From Clostridiales bacterium (GTDB taxonomy: Bacteria; Bacillota; Clostridia; Christensenellales; Aristaeellaceae): 51,976 bases of DNA. Below the pieces are notes generated by a model that searched no databases, had not been told where the DNA came from, and saw nothing but the letters and a program-made list of their open reading frames with translations. The position numbers and the translations under genes were made by a program. The stretch's first letter is position 1. Each line of letters opens with the position of its first letter. Of the stretch, positions 33,429-42,304 are shown piece by piece. The stretch spans positions 1 to 51,976 of the forward strand of contig SVGJ01000013.1 of assembly GCA_015056415.1 (NCBI GenBank). Reading direction: 5' to 3'.

Positions 33429-34928
33429 TTACAGCTTGTACAGGCCGGAGAACTTTTTGACGAGATAATCAACATAATAGTTGGCGTCGAAGGGAGCGCC
33501 CATAGCCTGCTCCAGCAGCTGACCCGGCTTGAGGAAGCGGCCGTGGCGATGGATCTTCTCGCCCAGCCAGGCGGTGATGGGGGTCAGGTCGCCCTTTTCG
33601 GCGGCGGCCCAGACGTCGATGTCCTTCTCCATGGCGGAGAGCATCTGTACGCCGTAGGCGCTGCCCAGGGCGTAGCTGGGGAAGTAGCCGATCATACCGC
33701 CGGCCCAGTGGGTATCCTGCAGGATGCCCTCGCGGTCGTTGGGCACGTCAACGCCAAGGTACTCTTTGTACATTCTGTTCCACAGGGCGGGCAGCTCATT
33801 CACCTTCACGTCGCCGGCCATCATCAGCTTTTCGATCTCATAGCGGATCATCACGTGATGCGCGTAGGTCAGCTCGTCTGCTTCGGTTCTTATGAGGGAA
33901 GGATGCGCTTCGTTCACGGCGGCGTAGAGCATTTCGGGGGTGACGCCTGCCAGCTGGGCGGGGAAGATCTCTTTCGCCACGGGCAGCAATGCCTTGCAGA
34001 AGGGCAGGCTGCGGCCGATGAGGTTCTCGTAGAAGCGGGACTGGCTCTCGTGAATGCCCATGGTGGAGCCGCTGGCCAGGCAGGTGAACTGCATTTCATC
34101 AGCGGTGCCCAGCTCGTACAGGGCGTGGCCGCCTTCATGGATGACGCTGTACAGGCTGGAGGCCAGGTCATTCTCGTGATAGTGGGTGGTGATGCGCACG
34201 TCCCACTTGTTGAAGCCATCGGTGAAGGGATGCTCCGTCTCGGCGATGGCGCAGCAGTCGCGGTCCATGCCCATCATGGCCATGACCCTGTCGGAGAAAA
34301 TGCGCTGCTGGTGGATGGGGAAGGATTGGCGCAGAAAATCCGTGCGGGGCGCGGGGCGTTTGGCGACCTCCAGGATCACGGGAGTGAGCTTATCCCGCAG
34401 CAGGCCGAAGAAGGTATCCAGCGTAGCCATGGAGGCGCCCTTCTCGTAATCGTCCAGCAGCACGTCGTAAGCGGGCTTGTCAGCGTTCTTGTATCCGGCG
34501 AAGCGACGGTTGAAATCAATGATCTTCTCCAGATAGGGGGCGAACATGGCGTAGTCGCTCTTCTCCTTGGCCTCGTGCCACACGGCGTCGGCGTCGGTGG
34601 TGAGGGTCTGGTAGGCCACGTATTCATCCATGGGGATGCGGGTCATGTCGTCCAGATCCTCCTTGAGGAGCTCGGCGCGGCGGGCCGTCATCGGATCTAC
34701 CTGATCGCGGTTTTCCAGGATGGTGGCCAGCGCCTCGCGGGTCTCATCGTTGACCATAAGCTGGTAGGTGATGCCGGAAAGCACGCCCATGGTCTTGCCG
34801 CGGCCCACCACGGAGCGGCGGGGCGCGGAAGTGGCGCCGTCCAGGGAAAGCACGCCCATGGCATGGTAATAGGCGCGCTGGGTCTCCTCCAGGGTATTGA
34901 GTTTGGCAATGGCCTGTTCAGTGGTCAT
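33429..34928 (-). CDS. M32-family zinc carboxypeptidase (thermostable carboxypeptidase 1 type)
   Basis: A 499-aa, mainly helical carboxypeptidase. The zinc motif is HEGGHALYE (about residue 262), with GIHESQSRFYEN about 30 residues on giving the third ligand and the family's HES motif. DVRITTHYHENDLASSLYSVI and HWAGGMIGYFPSYALGSAYGVQ are also diagnostic. It trims C-terminal residues from peptides in the cytoplasm. The ATG at 34928 lies behind AGGAGG; the upstream in-frame start at 34979 runs through the preceding terminator and is rejected. First gene of the M32-cobB-nitroreductase operon. Confidence 0.94.
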   Translation of the reverse strand: MTTEQAIAKLNTLEETQRAYYHAMGVLSLDGATSAPRRSVVGRGKTMGVLSGITYQLMVNDETREALATILENRDQVDPMTARRAELLKEDLDDMTRIPMDEYVAYQTLTTDADAVWHEAKEKSDYAMFAPYLEKIIDFNRRFAGYKNADKPAYDVLLDDYEKGASMATLDTFFGLLRDKLTPVILEVAKRPAPRTDFLRQSFPIHQQRIFSDRVMAMMGMDRDCCAIAETEHPFTDGFNKWDVRITTHYHENDLASSLYSVIHEGGHALYELGTADEMQFTCLASGSTMGIHESQSRFYENLIGRSLPFCKALLPVAKEIFPAQLAGVTPEMLYAAVNEAHPSLIRTEADELTYAHHVMIRYEIEKLMMAGDVKVNELPALWNRMYKEYLGVDVPNDREGILQDTHWAGGMIGYFPSYALGSAYGVQMLSAMEKDIDVWAAAEKGDLTPITAWLGEKIHRHGRFLKPGQLLEQAMGAPFDANYYVDYLVKKFSGLYKL

Positions 34929-34954
34929 GGGGAGTTCCTCCTTGTTTGCAAACA

Positions 34955-34983
34955 GCGCGTGCCACCGGGACAGCGGCACGCGC
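34955..34983 (-). terminator. Hairpin after MATE gene
   Basis: GCGCGTGCC (34955-34963) pairs with GGCACGCGC (34975-34983), followed on the minus strand by TGTTTGC. The T-run is weak, so some read-through into the M32 operon is likely. Confidence 0.65.
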
Positions 34984-34991
34984 GAAAGTGA

Positions 34992-36401
34992 TTATAGTTC
35001 GTTGCCAAGGGTTCCGGGCAGCTTTTTGCGCCACCACTTCATTTTGTAGGCGACGATGCTCAGCACCATGGCCACCACCCAGCTCACCAGCAGCGAGGAG
35101 AACAGCGCCACGGGCTGACCGTTGGGCCACTCGGCGTTGCGGGTCAGGAAGGCCAGCAGATAGGCCAGCGGCATACGGAGCACGACGGTGGTCAGGATGG
35201 AGATGTACATGGGTACGGCGGTCTCACCGGCACCGCGCATGGAGCCTTGAAGCACCTGGGATACGCTGAAGCAGATGTAACCGAAGGCCAGGGTGTTCAA
35301 ACCCTGCACACCCAGCTGCAGGGTCAGCTCCGTCTCGGTAAACATACCGATCAGATGACGGCCAAACAGCAGGATGCAGGCCACCAGGATGGTGGAGGAG
35401 ATCAGGCCCAGCTGCATCATGGCCTTGACGCCGGGCTTAAGGCGGTCGCCACGGTTGGCGCCCACGTTCTGGCCGATGTAGGTGGTGGCGGCGGTGCCAA
35501 AGGTGAAGTTGGGCATCATGGCGAAGCCGTCCACGCGCATGATGGCGGTGTTGGCGGCCACCATCGCGTCGCCCATGGTATTGGTCAGGGACTGAACGAT
35601 GATCGCGGACATGGAGAAGATCGCCTGGGTAACGCCGGCGGGCAGGCCCAGCGCGCCAATGCGGAGCATCAGCTTCCTGTCGGGACGGATGACGTACTTC
35701 AGCTTCACATCACAGATGTGACGGATGTTGCACAGCCGCCACAGGCACAGCACGGCGGATATGCCCTGGGCGATGATCGTCGCCAGCGCCACGCCGGCAA
35801 CGCCCATGCTGTCCACAAAGGCCAGGTCGAGGAAGATATTCAGCACACAGGCGATCACGAGGAACAGCAGGGGCATCATGCTGTCGCCCAGGCCGCGCAG
35901 GATGCCGGAGATGATGTTGTACATACCGCTGCCGATGATGCCCAGGAAGAAGATCTGCAGATAGGCGGTGGCGCCCTGACCAACCTCGGGGGAGGGGGGA
36001 TTGGTCCATTCGATCAGGAGCGGGGAAAGGAAGTAGCCCGCGGCCATCATGATCAGGCCGGATACGACGATCAGAAACAGCGAGGCGCCCACGCAGCGGT
36101 TCAGCATGGGACGATCCTTGGCGCCGAAATACTGGGCGGAAAGGATCGAGGCGCCGGTGGAGATGCCCATGAACAGCACCAGCAGCAGGTTCACGATGGG
36201 GCCGGCAAGACCAACGGCGGCCAGGCCCTGATCGCCCCAGGGGGAGTTGCCGATGACGATGGCGTCCACGGTGTTGTACAGCTGCTGGGCCAGGTTGCCG
36301 ATCAGCAGGGGGATGGAGAACTTCAGGATGCAGGACATGGGGTTGCCGCGGGTCATGTCCTGGGCGCCGAAAACGCTCTTGAGTCTGGCGAGCATTGTCA
36401 T
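34992..36401 (-). CDS. MATE-family efflux transporter
   Basis: A 469-aa protein with twelve hydrophobic helices in two homologous halves, belonging to the MATE multidrug/toxin antiporters (DinF/NorM-related branch). MTRGNPMSCILKFSIPLLIG at about 16-35, LYNTVDAIVIGN, and LGLPAGVTQAIFSMSAIIVQ at about 252-271 are typical of each half's start. It would export cationic compounds in exchange for Na+ or H+. The start is ATG 36401 with AAGGGAAAG upstream. Single-gene unit, divergent from xylB. The substrate cannot be inferred. Confidence 0.93.
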   Translation of the reverse strand: MTMLARLKSVFGAQDMTRGNPMSCILKFSIPLLIGNLAQQLYNTVDAIVIGNSPWGDQGLAAVGLAGPIVNLLLVLFMGISTGASILSAQYFGAKDRPMLNRCVGASLFLIVVSGLIMMAAGYFLSPLLIEWTNPPSPEVGQGATAYLQIFFLGIIGSGMYNIISGILRGLGDSMMPLLFLVIACVLNIFLDLAFVDSMGVAGVALATIIAQGISAVLCLWRLCNIRHICDVKLKYVIRPDRKLMLRIGALGLPAGVTQAIFSMSAIIVQSLTNTMGDAMVAANTAIMRVDGFAMMPNFTFGTAATTYIGQNVGANRGDRLKPGVKAMMQLGLISSTILVACILLFGRHLIGMFTETELTLQLGVQGLNTLAFGYICFSVSQVLQGSMRGAGETAVPMYISILTTVVLRMPLAYLLAFLTRNAEWPNGQPVALFSSLLVSWVVAMVLSIVAYKMKWWRKKLPGTLGNEL

Positions 36402-36442
36402 AAGGTGAGTTCTTTCCCTTCTTCGTTTGTTCTATCCTGTAC

Positions 36443-36471
36443 ATTGTATCAGCTTCCTGCGTAATGCGCAA
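36443..36471 (-). promoter_or_regulatory. Promoter of MATE gene
   Basis: Minus strand: -35 TTGCGC (36471-36466), 17-bp spacer, -10 TACAAT (36448-36443). Confidence 0.65.
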
Positions 36472-36512
36472 GAGATAAAACATCTTTCACAACAGGTGAT
36501 AAGGCGAAATGC

Positions 36513-36541
36513 TTGACAAAATGGCCTGTAGATTATAAGAT
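36513..36541 (+). promoter_or_regulatory. Promoter of xylB
   Basis: Plus strand: consensus -35 TTGACA (36513-36518), 17-bp spacer, -10 TAAGAT (36536-36541). Confidence 0.7.
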
Positions 36542-36596
36542 AATTACATCTATGGTTCTGTTTGAGCCACATTAACATGGAAAAGAGGCAATCCAT

Positions 36597-38120
36597 ATGA
36601 AATACGTACTTGGTATTGACCTGGGTACTTCCGGAACCAAAACGGTGCTGTTCCAGCAGGACGGCGTGGCCGTATGCTCCTCCACGGTGGAATATCCCAT
36701 GAGCCAGCCTCAAAACGGCTGGGCCGAGCAGGATCCCAAGGACTGGTGGAACGCTGCCGTCTCCACTGTGAAGACTGTGCTCACCAAGAGTGGCGTGGAC
36801 GCCAAGGACGTTGTGTCCCTGGGCATCTCCGGCCAGATGCACGGCCTGGTCATGCTGGACGAAAACGGCGAGGTGCTGCGTCCCTCCATCATCTGGTGCG
36901 ATCAGCGCACCCAGGCGGAATGTGACGAGATCACCGAGAAGGTGGGCTACGACAACCTGATCCGCATCACTGCCAACCCTGCCCTGACCGGCTTCACCCT
37001 TTCCAAGATCATGTGGGTGCGCAAGCATCAGCCCGAGATCTACGCCAAGTGCCGCCACATTCTGCTGCCCAAGGACTATGTCCGCTACATGCTCACCGGC
37101 GACTACGCTACCGAGGTCAGCGACGCCAGCGGCATGCAGCTGCTGGACGTGCCCAACCGCTGCTGGTCCGACGAGCTGCTGCAGATCCTGGACATCGACA
37201 AGTCCATGCTGGCCAAGGTCTACGAGAGCTGCGAGGTCACCGGCCATGTGTCCGAGGCTGCCGCTGCCCTCACCGGCCTGACTGCCGAGACCCTGGTCGT
37301 CGGCGGCGCCGGCGATAACGCTGCTGCCGCGGTTGGCACCGGCGTTGTGGAAGACGGCAAGGCCTTCACCACCATCGGTACCTCCGGCGTGGTGTTCGCT
37401 CATACCGACAAGCTCTCCATCGATCCTCAGGGCCGTGTGCACACCTTCTGCTGCGCTGTTCCCGGCGCATGGCACGTCATGGGCGTGACCCAGGCTGCCG
37501 GCCTCTCCCTGAAGTGGTTCCGCGATAACTTCTGCGCGGCTGAAAAGGAAACTGCCGCTGCCATGGGCGTGGATACCTACGAGCTGACCAATCAGGAAGC
37601 CGCCAAGAGCCCCATCGGCGCCAACAAGCTGATCTACGCTCCCTACCTGATGGGTGAGCGTACCCCCCACCTGGACGCTGACTGCCGCGGCATCTTCTTC
37701 GGCCTGAGCGCCATGCACCAGCGCCGCGACCTGCTCCGTGCCGTGATGGAGGGCGTGACCTACTCCCTGAACGATTGCCTGGGCGTGCTGGCCGGCATGG
37801 GCGTTGCTCCCGAGCAGATGCTGGCCTGCGGCGGCGGCGGCAAGAGCCCCCTGTGGCGCCAGATGCTGGCTGACGTGTTCAACTGCCCCGTGGCCACCAC
37901 CGTCAATACCGAAGGCCCTGCTCTGGGCGTGGCGATCCTGGCGGGCGTGGGCGCCGGCCTGTATCCCTCTGTGCAGGAGGCCTGCCGTGCCATGATCCAC
38001 GTCAACGAGCCCCAGAACCCCATCGCGGAGAACGTGCCCCAGTACGCCAAGGTGTACGAGGTGTTCAAGAAGATCTATCCCGCCAACAAGGAAGTCTTCA
38101 AGGACCTGGCCGCTCTGTAA
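36597..38120 (+). CDS. xylB: Xylulokinase
   Basis: A 507-aa FGGY-family sugar kinase that phosphorylates D-xylulose to feed the pentose phosphate pathway. GIDLGTSGTKTVLF (residues 6-19) is the ATP-binding phosphate-1 loop; GISGQMHGLVMLDENG (about 78-93) with the catalytic Asp in IIWCDQRT is characteristic of XylB; GTSGVVF and GGGGKSPLWRQMLADVF (about 413-429) complete the nucleotide site. Full length. The ATG at 36597 follows a GAGG site. Codon use (many GCT, CGC and CTG, almost no rare codons) hints at high expression. No xylA is adjacent; the enzyme fits with the GH43 and MFS genes 6-9 kb downstream. Confidence 0.94.
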   Translation: MKYVLGIDLGTSGTKTVLFQQDGVAVCSSTVEYPMSQPQNGWAEQDPKDWWNAAVSTVKTVLTKSGVDAKDVVSLGISGQMHGLVMLDENGEVLRPSIIWCDQRTQAECDEITEKVGYDNLIRITANPALTGFTLSKIMWVRKHQPEIYAKCRHILLPKDYVRYMLTGDYATEVSDASGMQLLDVPNRCWSDELLQILDIDKSMLAKVYESCEVTGHVSEAAAALTGLTAETLVVGGAGDNAAAAVGTGVVEDGKAFTTIGTSGVVFAHTDKLSIDPQGRVHTFCCAVPGAWHVMGVTQAAGLSLKWFRDNFCAAEKETAAAMGVDTYELTNQEAAKSPIGANKLIYAPYLMGERTPHLDADCRGIFFGLSAMHQRRDLLRAVMEGVTYSLNDCLGVLAGMGVAPEQMLACGGGGKSPLWRQMLADVFNCPVATTVNTEGPALGVAILAGVGAGLYPSVQEACRAMIHVNEPQNPIAENVPQYAKVYEVFKKIYPANKEVFKDLAAL

Positions 38121-38136
38121 TCCAATATGCTTTTCC

Positions 38137-38169
38137 GGACGCTGCATGGTTTCGTGCAGCGTCCTTTTT
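38137..38169 (+). terminator. Terminator of xylB
   Basis: GGACGCTGCA (38137-38146) pairs with TGCAGCGTCC (38155-38164), followed by TTTTTG. Confidence 0.95.
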
Positions 38170-38202
38170 GTATTTATATGGCATAGAGAAAAATAAATAA
38201 AT

Positions 38203-38249
38203 CAAAATGCAAATTATATATTGCATTTTGCAAAAGGATATGCTATGAT
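38203..38249 (+). promoter_or_regulatory. Operator and promoter of membrane pair-XRE operon
   Basis: CAAAATGCAA (38203-38212) and TTGCATTTTG (38221-38230) form a perfect 10-bp inverted repeat with an 8-bp AT spacer. The right arm contains the -35 TTGCAT (38221-38226); after 17 bp comes -10 TATGAT (38244-38249). A repressor bound here would block the polymerase; the XRE protein encoded at the end of the operon is the natural candidate. Confidence 0.7.
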
Positions 38250-38282
38250 ATGCCTGTCGGCGGGAAAGCCGGCGGGAAAGGA

Positions 38283-38978
38283 ATGAAACATACGATGAAG
38301 AAGATGGTGGATGAAAGGATCAGCAAGGAGTCCAATGCGCTTCTGGCAAAATTATATTGGGTGGCGCTGGTATTGCAAATTGCGGTGCTGATCGTCAAGC
38401 TATATCTGCAGGCGGAGATGCTTCGGTGGGCGCTGGATGTGCTGATCATCCTGGCAGGTCTGGGCGTGATGATCACGCTGCGCACGGTGAGGAGCCTGTG
38501 GGGCAAAAAGGATGAGGTCCTGAAGGAGATGGACAACAGTGTGCTGAGCACGTCCTTCGGCGCCATGATGTGGATCGCGCTGCTTGGCACGTTCCTGCTA
38601 ACCTTTGGCGACAGGGAGAACAGCACTTGGTATGCGCCCAGCCTGGCGCCTGTGCTGATCGCCAGCGGCGTCTACACCGTGCTGGCCATCAGGCGCGGCA
38701 TGGTTTTGTGGGGCGGTGAAAAGAACAGGAGAGACGGCAAGAAGCGGCTGGGTAAAGCGACGGTGCTGGGGGCGTTGTTCTTCGGCATCGTGATGGGCGC
38801 GGAGGATTGCTTTGTTGACGGCGCGTTCAGATTCCACGGCCTGGTGAAGATCCTCATCATGGGCGCCGGCTGGGGCGGCTTCTTCTACGGACTGATGTCG
38901 CTGGTCATCAGCCGGGGCGAAAAGGCGGCCAACAAGGCAGTAGCGGCTACCGAGACCGGGGAGGAAGCAGAGGAATGA
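38283..38978 (+). CDS. Membrane protein, paralogue of next gene (DUF6773-like)
   Basis: A 231-aa protein with a charged N-terminus (MVDERISKES), then four to five hydrophobic helices at roughly residues 24-42, 48-65, 91-108, 118-134 and 163-210, and an acidic tail. It shares with its neighbour the pattern VDER..(K)ES at the start and R.LWG..DE....LSTS after the second helix, so the two are paralogues. They resemble clostridial membrane proteins of the DUF6773 type found with small XRE regulators; this is recollection, not a search. The start is uncertain: ATG 38283, or ATG 38295 (MKKMVDER), which better matches the paralogue and has AAGGA 12 bases upstream. Function unknown. Confidence 0.8.
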   Translation: MKHTMKKMVDERISKESNALLAKLYWVALVLQIAVLIVKLYLQAEMLRWALDVLIILAGLGVMITLRTVRSLWGKKDEVLKEMDNSVLSTSFGAMMWIALLGTFLLTFGDRENSTWYAPSLAPVLIASGVYTVLAIRRGMVLWGGEKNRRDGKKRLGKATVLGALFFGIVMGAEDCFVDGAFRFHGLVKILIMGAGWGGFFYGLMSLVISRGEKAANKAVAATETGEEAEE

Positions 38979-39655
38979 ACAGGCACATCGTTGATGAACG
39001 GGTGAAACAGGAATCTCACCGGGTGATGGCGAAGAATTTTCATGTGACGATGCTGCTGCTGGCGCTGCTGTTGCTGACGAAGACTGTGGGCGTTGTGTGC
39101 GGACTGCCCTGGTACGCCCTGTTGCCGGAAGCGAGCGGACTTGTCTGCGGCGCTGCGGTATGGGGCGTCTGGATGAGCGCGCGGGGCTTGTGGGGACAGG
39201 CGGACGAACGCATCGCCATCGAAAAGGAAGTATGCCTGAGCACATCATGGACGGTGGTGCACTGTGTTGCGCTGCTGGTATGCACAGTGCTGCTGATGCT
39301 GGGTAAGGGGAATGGTACGGTCAACTCGCTGACAGCGCTGGCACTGACGGTGATCATGTTTGTTACCATGGGCCGTCTGACACGCGGCGGACTGATGGGC
39401 GAAGGCGACGGCAGTACGGTCTGGAAGCGTGTATTGCCGCTGACGGCAGGCGTGCTGGCGCTGACGCCGGCGCTGATGTGGCTGATGTGCACATTACGGC
39501 AGAAGACGTGTCCCCTGTGGATGTATGTGACGGTTGAGGTTGTGGTGCTGATTTCCTGCTTGCTGGGCGGACTGGTGGCTGACAGTATGAGGAAGCAAAG
39601 CGCTGCCCATGCGGAAAAACAGCTCATGGAGGCGGAGTGTGCCGATGAAGAATAA
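38975..39655 (+). CDS. Membrane protein, paralogue of previous gene (DUF6773-like)
   Basis: A 226-aa protein opening with HIVDERVKQESHRVMAKNF (residues 4-22), then helices at about 22-42, 46-66, 90-110, 116-134, 150-170 and 180-199. RGLWGQADERIAIEKEVCLSTS matches the equivalent segment of the previous protein. It begins within the previous stop (ATGA) and itself overlaps the XRE gene by 11 bases, so all three are coupled. The two might form a heterodimer in the membrane. No catalytic motif or transporter signature is visible. Confidence 0.8.
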   Translation: MNRHIVDERVKQESHRVMAKNFHVTMLLLALLLLTKTVGVVCGLPWYALLPEASGLVCGAAVWGVWMSARGLWGQADERIAIEKEVCLSTSWTVVHCVALLVCTVLLMLGKGNGTVNSLTALALTVIMFVTMGRLTRGGLMGEGDGSTVWKRVLPLTAGVLALTPALMWLMCTLRQKTCPLWMYVTVEVVVLISCLLGGLVADSMRKQSAAHAEKQLMEAECADEE

Positions 39656-39845
39656 GCGAATGAAGATCGCCCGCATCGAATGCGATCTGAGCCAGGAGCA
39701 GCTGGCAGAGCGCCTGGGCGTGACCCGGCAGACCATCGGACTGATCGAGTCCGGCAGCTATAATCCATCGCTCAAGCTGTGCGTCGCTATCTGCAAGGAA
39801 CTGGGCAAAACGCTGGATCAGCTGTTCTGGCCCACGGAAGAATAA
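39645..39845 (+). CDS. Small XRE-family transcription regulator
   Basis: A 66-aa protein that is essentially one helix-turn-helix domain: MKIARIECDLSQEQLAERLG, VTRQTIGLIESGSYNPSLKL, then LDQLFWPTEE, the YgzD/YozG-like form common in Firmicutes. The ATG at 39645 has GGAGGCGGAG upstream within the preceding gene. It probably represses its own operon through the inverted repeat at 38203-38230. Such regulators often lie next to small membrane proteins of unknown role. Confidence 0.92.
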   Translation: MKNKRMKIARIECDLSQEQLAERLGVTRQTIGLIESGSYNPSLKLCVAICKELGKTLDQLFWPTEE

Positions 39846-39879
39846 GCAAAAAGAGAGGCCGAGGCCTCTCTTTTTTTGC
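39846..39879. terminator. Bidirectional terminator, XRE operon and nrdR
   Basis: AGCAAAAAGAGAGGCC and GGCCTCTCTTTTTTTGCT face each other across GA (39846-39879), with A-runs and T-runs on both strands between the convergent genes. Confidence 0.95.
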
Positions 39880-40347
39880 TTATTTCATACCCTTGTTTTC
39901 ATTAACAAGCTTCTGCAATTCATCCATGAAGGTACCCAGGTCGGTAAATTTGCGGTACACGGCGGCGAAGCGCACGTAGGCCACATCGTTCAGGGCCTTG
40001 AGCTCGGCCATGACCATATCGCCGATCTTCTGGGAAGGGATCTCGCTTTCCATGCTGGCGTAGGCAGCCTGCTCGATGCGGGTGGTGATGCCGTCGATCT
40101 CCTGCATGGACACGGGCAGCTGGTTGCTGGCGTGGATGATGCCGGTCTTGATCTTCTGGGGATCAAAGGCTTCGCGGCGGCCATCGCGCTTGACGACCAT
40201 CAGGGGAACCATCTCGATCTTCTCGTAGGTGGTGAAGCGGCGGCCGCAGCCGATGCATTCGCGCCGGCGGCGAATGCTGCTGCCCTCTTCCGTGGGGCGG
40301 GAATCGATAACCTTACTTTCCGTGCAATTGCAATACTGACACCGCAT
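39880..40347 (-). CDS. nrdR: Ribonucleotide reductase repressor NrdR
   Basis: A 155-aa repressor of ribonucleotide reductase genes. The N-terminal zinc ribbon has C3, C6, C31 and C34 (CQYC ... CIGC), followed by RRFTTYEKIE; residues 49-139 form the ATP-cone that senses ATP/dATP (VVKRDGRREAFDPQKI, YVRFAAVYRKF). Standard length. The ATG at 40347 follows GGAGG. No nrd gene is in the window, so its targets lie elsewhere. It has its own extended -10 promoter. Confidence 0.98.
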   Translation of the reverse strand: MRCQYCNCTESKVIDSRPTEEGSSIRRRRECIGCGRRFTTYEKIEMVPLMVVKRDGRREAFDPQKIKTGIIHASNQLPVSMQEIDGITTRIEQAAYASMESEIPSQKIGDMVMAELKALNDVAYVRFAAVYRKFTDLGTFMDELQKLVNENKGMK

Positions 40348-40376
40348 AGGGCAGCCTCCAAAATTTCATTTTTCCC

Positions 40377-40405
40377 ATTATAACACACGGGGAATAAAAA
40401 TGAAA
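40377..40405 (-). promoter_or_regulatory. Promoter of nrdR
   Basis: Minus strand: extended -10 TGTTATAAT (40385-40377) with a weak -35 TTTCAT (40405-40400) at 17 bp. Confidence 0.65.
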
Positions 40406-40440
40406 TAGTTTCGTAAAACTTTTTGGAGATTTTTTAAAGA

Positions 40441-42204
40441 TCACTCTGGCCATTCACCATCGAAGATCAGCCCCAGCTTGGCTAAGCGGGAGCGGATGGC
40501 GCCTGCGCTGCGGTGGTGCTGGTCACTGAGGTCGAGGATGGAGATGCCGTTGAGGTAGCCCTCGCGCAGCTCCTGGTCCTCCTGCTTGGTCCAGGCCCGG
40601 GGACGGGTGCTGGGAGCGGCGATGGCGGTGACGGCGGATCGCCGGGGGTGGGAAGCGGCAAAGGCGTTGATGACCTTCAGGAAACTGTTGCCCCACTTGC
40701 CTACTTTGGCAGTGCCCATGCCGTGGACGGAAAGCATTTCGTCCAGGTTGTGGGGCATACGGCGGGCCATATCGGCCAGGGTCTTGTCGTCGCAGATGAT
40801 GTAGGGGGGTACCCGGAGCCCCTGGGCCAGCTTCAGGCGGCAGGCGCGGAGCTGCTCGTAAAGGTTGTCCGGGTCGGCGGCGGGGAGCTTCGGCAGGGAC
40901 GGCTGTGCAGGCTGCACGAACACGCTGCTCCTGTTGACAGACTTTTTGCGGGATGGCCGCTTCAGCTCCTCCACATAATCATACTGGGCGCCCACGCAAT
41001 GGCTGCAGCCGTCGCACGTATCCTTCGCGGACTGACCGAAGTATCTCAGGATGTACTGGCGCAGACAATGGTTGCCGGTGCTGTAGGTGATCATGGTCTC
41101 CAGCCGGCGCAGATCCTGGCGGCGTACGGCCTCCTGCTCGTCACTGGAAAGCTCCGGGTTGGGCTCGCCGTGCTCGATCATCCACTTGGCGGTGTAGATG
41201 TCCGAGCCGTTATACAGCAGGATGCACTCCGCGTCGGTGCCGTCGCGGCCCGCACGGCCGGCCTCCTGATAGTAGGCCTCCATGGAGCGGGGCATGTTGT
41301 AGTGGATGACGTAATTGACGTTGGATTTGTCGATGCCCATGCCGAAGGCGTTGGTGGCCACCATCACCTGTACCCGGTCGTACTGGAAATCCTCCTGGGA
41401 GGCGCGGCGCTCCTCGTCGCTGAGCCCGGCGTGGTAGCGCCCGGCGGTGAAGCCCTCGGCGGTGAGCTTGTCGCAGACCTCCTCCACGGCCTTGCGGGTG
41501 GCGCAGTAGACGATGCCGCTCTGCTCCTTCTTGGTGCGGAGGATGGCGCTGAGCGCAGGGTATTTCGATTTGGGGCGCACTACTTCGAAGTACAGGTTGG
41601 GCCGGTCAAAGCCGGTGGAGGTCATGGCTGGATCCCGCAGCCGCAACAGGCGGATGATATCGTCCCGCACCCTGGCGGTCGCTGTAGCGGTGAAGGCGCC
41701 CACAGCGGGCCGGACAGGCAGGGATTCCACAAAATCGGCGATCTTCAGATAGTTGGGGCGGAAATCCTGTCCCCACTGGGAAACGCAGTGGGCCTCGTCC
41801 ACGGCGATAAGGGATATGGGCGCGCTGCGGGCGAACTGCTGGAAGGAGGCGGTCTCCAGCCGCTCCGGCGCCACGTAGATGATGCGGTACATCCCCATGC
41901 GGGCCCGCTCGGTGGCCAGATCCATCTGGGCGGGGGTGAGGGAGCTGTTCAGATAAGCGGCGGGAACGCCGGCGCTCTTCAGGGCGGAGACCTGATCCTT
42001 CATCAGGGAGATCAGGGGCGAGATCACCAGCGCGACGCCGGTTTTCATCAGAGCGGGGATCTGGTAGCACATGGATTTGCCCGCGCCCGTGGGCATGATG
42101 CCCAGGCAGTCGCGGCCCTGCAGCAGGGCGTCCACCAGCGGTTCCTGTCCGGCGCGGAAGCCGTCGTGGCCAAAGTAATGCTTGAGCGTCGCCAGCTTGT
42201 CCAT
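40441..42204 (-). CDS. recQ: ATP-dependent DNA helicase RecQ
   Basis: A 587-aa 3'-5' helicase. Walker A is MPTGAGKSMCY (K43), the box II is DEAHCVSQWGQDFRPNY, and the second RecA-like lobe ends with QEAGRAGRDG. The zinc-binding region has cysteines in CLRQYILRYFG ... CDGCSHC. An HRDC domain (about residues 455-535) and a short C-terminal helix-turn-helix-like segment (SAGAIRSRLAKLG) follow. The ATG at 42204 lies behind GGAGGTGGGAG; the in-frame extension to 42414 crosses the promoter and the divergent gene and is rejected. It lies upstream of nrdR with no clear terminator between. Confidence 0.96.
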   Translation of the reverse strand: MDKLATLKHYFGHDGFRAGQEPLVDALLQGRDCLGIMPTGAGKSMCYQIPALMKTGVALVISPLISLMKDQVSALKSAGVPAAYLNSSLTPAQMDLATERARMGMYRIIYVAPERLETASFQQFARSAPISLIAVDEAHCVSQWGQDFRPNYLKIADFVESLPVRPAVGAFTATATARVRDDIIRLLRLRDPAMTSTGFDRPNLYFEVVRPKSKYPALSAILRTKKEQSGIVYCATRKAVEEVCDKLTAEGFTAGRYHAGLSDEERRASQEDFQYDRVQVMVATNAFGMGIDKSNVNYVIHYNMPRSMEAYYQEAGRAGRDGTDAECILLYNGSDIYTAKWMIEHGEPNPELSSDEQEAVRRQDLRRLETMITYSTGNHCLRQYILRYFGQSAKDTCDGCSHCVGAQYDYVEELKRPSRKKSVNRSSVFVQPAQPSLPKLPAADPDNLYEQLRACRLKLAQGLRVPPYIICDDKTLADMARRMPHNLDEMLSVHGMGTAKVGKWGNSFLKVINAFAASHPRRSAVTAIAAPSTRPRAWTKQEDQELREGYLNGISILDLSDQHHRSAGAIRSRLAKLGLIFDGEWPE

Positions 42205-42234
42205 GCGGCTCCCACCTCCTCCGTAATCCCGTCT

Positions 42235-42263
42235 ATTGTACCGCGAAAGCGTTCTTTCCGCAA
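42235..42263 (-). promoter_or_regulatory. Promoter of recQ
   Basis: Minus strand: -35 TTGCGG (42263-42258), 17-bp spacer, -10 TACAAT (42240-42235). Confidence 0.65.
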
Positions 42264-42304
42264 GATGTTGGGCATAGGCTTTTTTCAGCGGAGGTGAGAG
42301 ACGG

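Noticed and set aside
36432-38147. 571-aa minus-strand ORF opposite xylB
   Set aside because: Antisense shadow of xylulokinase.
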